NCBI GenBank assembly: GCA_022709465.1
Contig: JAKLIT010000022.1
Coordinates: forward strand, 1 to 14,185
DNA length: 14,185 bases
Direction of reading: 5' to 3'
DNA from: Candidatus Omnitrophota bacterium
Lineage (GTDB): Bacteria > Omnitrophota > Koll11 > Pluralincolimonadales > Pluralincolimonadaceae
Part shown: piece by piece, positions 12,508 through 14,185 of the stretch
How the letters are laid out: every line of letters begins with the position of its first letter
Position numbering within the stretch: position 1 is the stretch's first letter
Position numbers and translations under genes: made by a program
Notes under the pieces: model-generated
Database searches by the model: none
What the model was told of the DNA's origin: nothing
The model's input: the letters and a program-made list of their open reading frames with translations, nothing else

Positions 12508-14175
12508 ATGGACAATAAACTGAAATATTTTGCGGCGATCGCGATCTTGTCATTGGCCGTCGGACTGGCGGCAGCGGAAACGGATCCACTGATATCGCTT
12601 GATTACAAGGATGCCGACATAAATGCCGTCCTGCGCTCCCTGGCGTGGTCTTATAACCTCAACCTCGTGACTGGCACCGACATAAAAGGCAAGATCACGG
12701 TCAACCTGAAGAACGTGACCCTCAACGAGGCGCTCGACGCGATACTTACCGCCAGCGGTTATGCCCATGTCCAGAAGGGGAACATAATCTACATAAGCTC
12801 CGGTTCCGCGGACGGCATAGACATGTCCAGCGAGGCGGTATTCCTGAAATACTTAAAAGCGGCGGAGGCGCAGAACCTGCTGCGGAAGGTGATCTCCGCA
12901 AAAGGAGATATCAAGGTCGACGAAGTCTCGAATATGCTGATAATAACCGATTACACCGCTAATATCGAGAAGGTCAAGAAACTCATCAATAGCATAGACC
13001 TTCCGCCCCAGCAGGTTCTTGTCGAGGTGAAGATAGTCGATATCACCTCGAAGGACCTCGAGAACCTCGGCGTGACGTGGTCGGCCGATTACAGCCCGGC
13101 CGGCGCGGTCAAGGGGTTGTTCGACAGGAAGACCGGGTTCCAGGAAGAGCTGAAGACGACAACGACGGTCCCCGGGCCGTCCGGTACGCTCTCCGGCGGG
13201 CAGTTCAAGATCGACACCCTGAATTTCAAGGGCCTTTCCCTTACTGCCACTATAGACGCGTTATGCCAGGACCAGAAGGCGAACCTGCTCGCATCCCCGT
13301 CGATAGCCGTGCTCAACAACCGCGAGGCGAGGATAGTCATAGGAGAGAAGGTTCCTTACAAGGAGAGGACGCAGACGACGACAGGCACGACCGAAACGAC
13401 CAAGTTCATAGATGTCGGGACGACGCTGCGCGTGATCCCCTCGATCAATGCCGACGGCTACATAACGATGCTGATACATCCGGAGGTCAGCTCGGTATCC
13501 GCGCTGCTCGACGCGGGCCCTAGGATAACCACTCGCGAGGCCGACACGACCGTCAGGGTCAAGGAAGGCGAAACGATAGTCATTGGCGGCCTTATAAAAC
13601 AGACGGACGACAAGATAAAATCAAAGATACCGTTGCTTGGCGACCTGCCGGTGGTCGGGTTGCTGTTCAGCAACCGCTCGAAGGACCAGGCGCAGACGGA
13701 ACTCGCGGTATTTATAACGCCGAAGATACTCCGCTCCAAGGAGGAAGCTAAGATATACGGGGCCAAGGAGGAGGAAGAGGTTTACGTGAACATCGGGCCC
13801 ACAGGGGAGCTCAGTATCGCGTACCAGCTCTTCGAGAAGGCGGATAAGCTCGATAAGGGCATAGGGCTCGAGAGCCGCCGCAAGGACATAAAATACAGGA
13901 AGACCCAGGCCCTGGGCCTGTTCGAGAATATCGCGAGCCAGTTCCCGAGCAGCCCGAAAGCCCCGGAGTCGCTCTATCGCGCGGCGCTCATCGATTATTA
14001 TTATTTCGGCGATAACATAGGCGCGAGGGACAAGCTCGAGAAGCTGGTCTCCGATTACCCGAAGAGCGCGTTCGCGGATTACGCTAAGGAGCTTTACGAA
14101 AGCGTGAACAGCGGGCCGGTGCCCGGGGATAAAGGCCAGCCGGAGCCAAAAACGAATATCTCGATAGGTCGATGA
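12508..14175 (+). CDS. pilQ: Type IV pilus secretin PilQ with C-terminal TPR-like tail
   Basis: This 555-residue outer-membrane secretin forms the pore for the pilus. A signal peptide (residues 1-23, ending in GLAAAE) leads to an STN/N0 domain at about 27-97 (ISLDYKDADINAVLRSLA, KITVNLKNVTLNEALDAIL). One N1 domain follows at 108-166. The secretin core from about 168 to 410 shows QQVLVEVKIVDI, ANLLASPSIAVLNN, VPYKE, FIDVGTTLRVIPSI, VKEGETIVIGGLI, and IPLLGDLPVVGLLFSNRS, ending in ELAVFITPKIL. The AMIN domains of proteobacterial PilQ are absent. Beyond it lie about 145 extra residues. At 465-533 they resemble a TPR/BamD-like repeat (ALGLFENIASQFPSSPKAPE, then ARDKLEKLVSDYPKSAFADYAKELY). GAGGGAG at 12499-12505 precedes the ATG. 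The gene ends with an ATGA overlap with the next start. Confidence 0.92.
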   Translation: MDNKLKYFAAIAILSLAVGLAAAETDPLISLDYKDADINAVLRSLAWSYNLNLVTGTDIKGKITVNLKNVTLNEALDAILTASGYAHVQKGNIIYISSGSADGIDMSSEAVFLKYLKAAEAQNLLRKVISAKGDIKVDEVSNMLIITDYTANIEKVKKLINSIDLPPQQVLVEVKIVDITSKDLENLGVTWSADYSPAGAVKGLFDRKTGFQEELKTTTTVPGPSGTLSGGQFKIDTLNFKGLSLTATIDALCQDQKANLLASPSIAVLNNREARIVIGEKVPYKERTQTTTGTTETTKFIDVGTTLRVIPSINADGYITMLIHPEVSSVSALLDAGPRITTREADTTVRVKEGETIVIGGLIKQTDDKIKSKIPLLGDLPVVGLLFSNRSKDQAQTELAVFITPKILRSKEEAKIYGAKEEEEVYVNIGPTGELSIAYQLFEKADKLDKGIGLESRRKDIKYRKTQALGLFENIASQFPSSPKAPESLYRAALIDYYYFGDNIGARDKLEKLVSDYPKSAFADYAKELYESVNSGPVPGDKGQPEPKTNISIGR

Positions 14176-14185
14176 AAGATACAGA
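14172..14185 (+). CDS. Start of the next gene (partial), translationally coupled to pilQ
   Basis: ATG at 14172 overlaps the pilQ stop as ATGA, and the four visible codons read MKDT before the window ends. The same ATGA coupling occurs at the ATP-grasp/methyltransferase junction. In pil operons of this type a pilus ATPase or pilin-like gene often follows, but the product cannot be told from four residues. Confidence 0.5.

Noticed and set aside
1..14185. CRISPR arrays, tRNA or rRNA genes, insertion sequences, integrases, attachment sites
   Set aside because: Reading through, I saw no regularly spaced direct repeats, no cloverleaf-like tRNA segments, no transposase or integrase motifs and no terminal inverted repeats. 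All genes run in one direction with continuous codon style, giving no sign of recent insertion.

Overview
The window reads as a piece of a Gram-negative-type bacterial chromosome with all genes on the + strand and little intergenic space. It carries lipoproteins, an outer-membrane secretin and periplasm-directed proteins. Codon use favours ATA for Ile and AGG for Arg in a moderately GC-rich background. With the gene content, this is reminiscent of uncultured lineages such as Candidatus Omnitrophota. That placement is inference from style only; no rRNA or marker gene is present.

Region 1 (1-5706) is a carbohydrate-use cluster. It holds the tail of an unidentified gene, a ROK-type HTH regulator interrupted by an in-frame TAG, a lipoprotein sugar-binding component of an ABC importer, a GH94-type disaccharide phosphorylase, and a small secreted protein resembling a carbohydrate-binding beta-sandwich. 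A strong intrinsic terminator closes it. The likely logic is capture of a beta-linked oligosaccharide outside the membrane, import, phosphorolysis in the cytoplasm, and control by the ROK protein. No permease genes are in the window.

Region 2 (5718-8679) is a tightly coupled cluster of less familiar genes. It holds a coiled-coil single-pass membrane protein, a D-Ala-D-Ala-ligase-like ATP-grasp enzyme, a class I SAM methyltransferase, a small BamE/SmpA-like lipoprotein, and a 59-residue Cys-rich protein with a duplicated CCx2Cx5C motif. Most junctions overlap or nearly abut (TAATG, ATGA, 8 nt). A second strong terminator closes the cluster.

Region 3 (8691-14185) starts with a sigma70-like promoter whose spacer holds a palindrome. 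It continues with a minimal MerR-type DNA-binding protein, a ParA-family ATPase, and the type IV pilus alignment and secretin genes pilM, pilN, pilO and pilQ, then the first codons of another gene. PilO appears to carry a PilP-like C-terminal domain, with no separate pilP, and PilQ has a TPR-like tail after the secretin domain. Control of a pilus machine by a MerR/ParA pair is the most unusual arrangement in the window.
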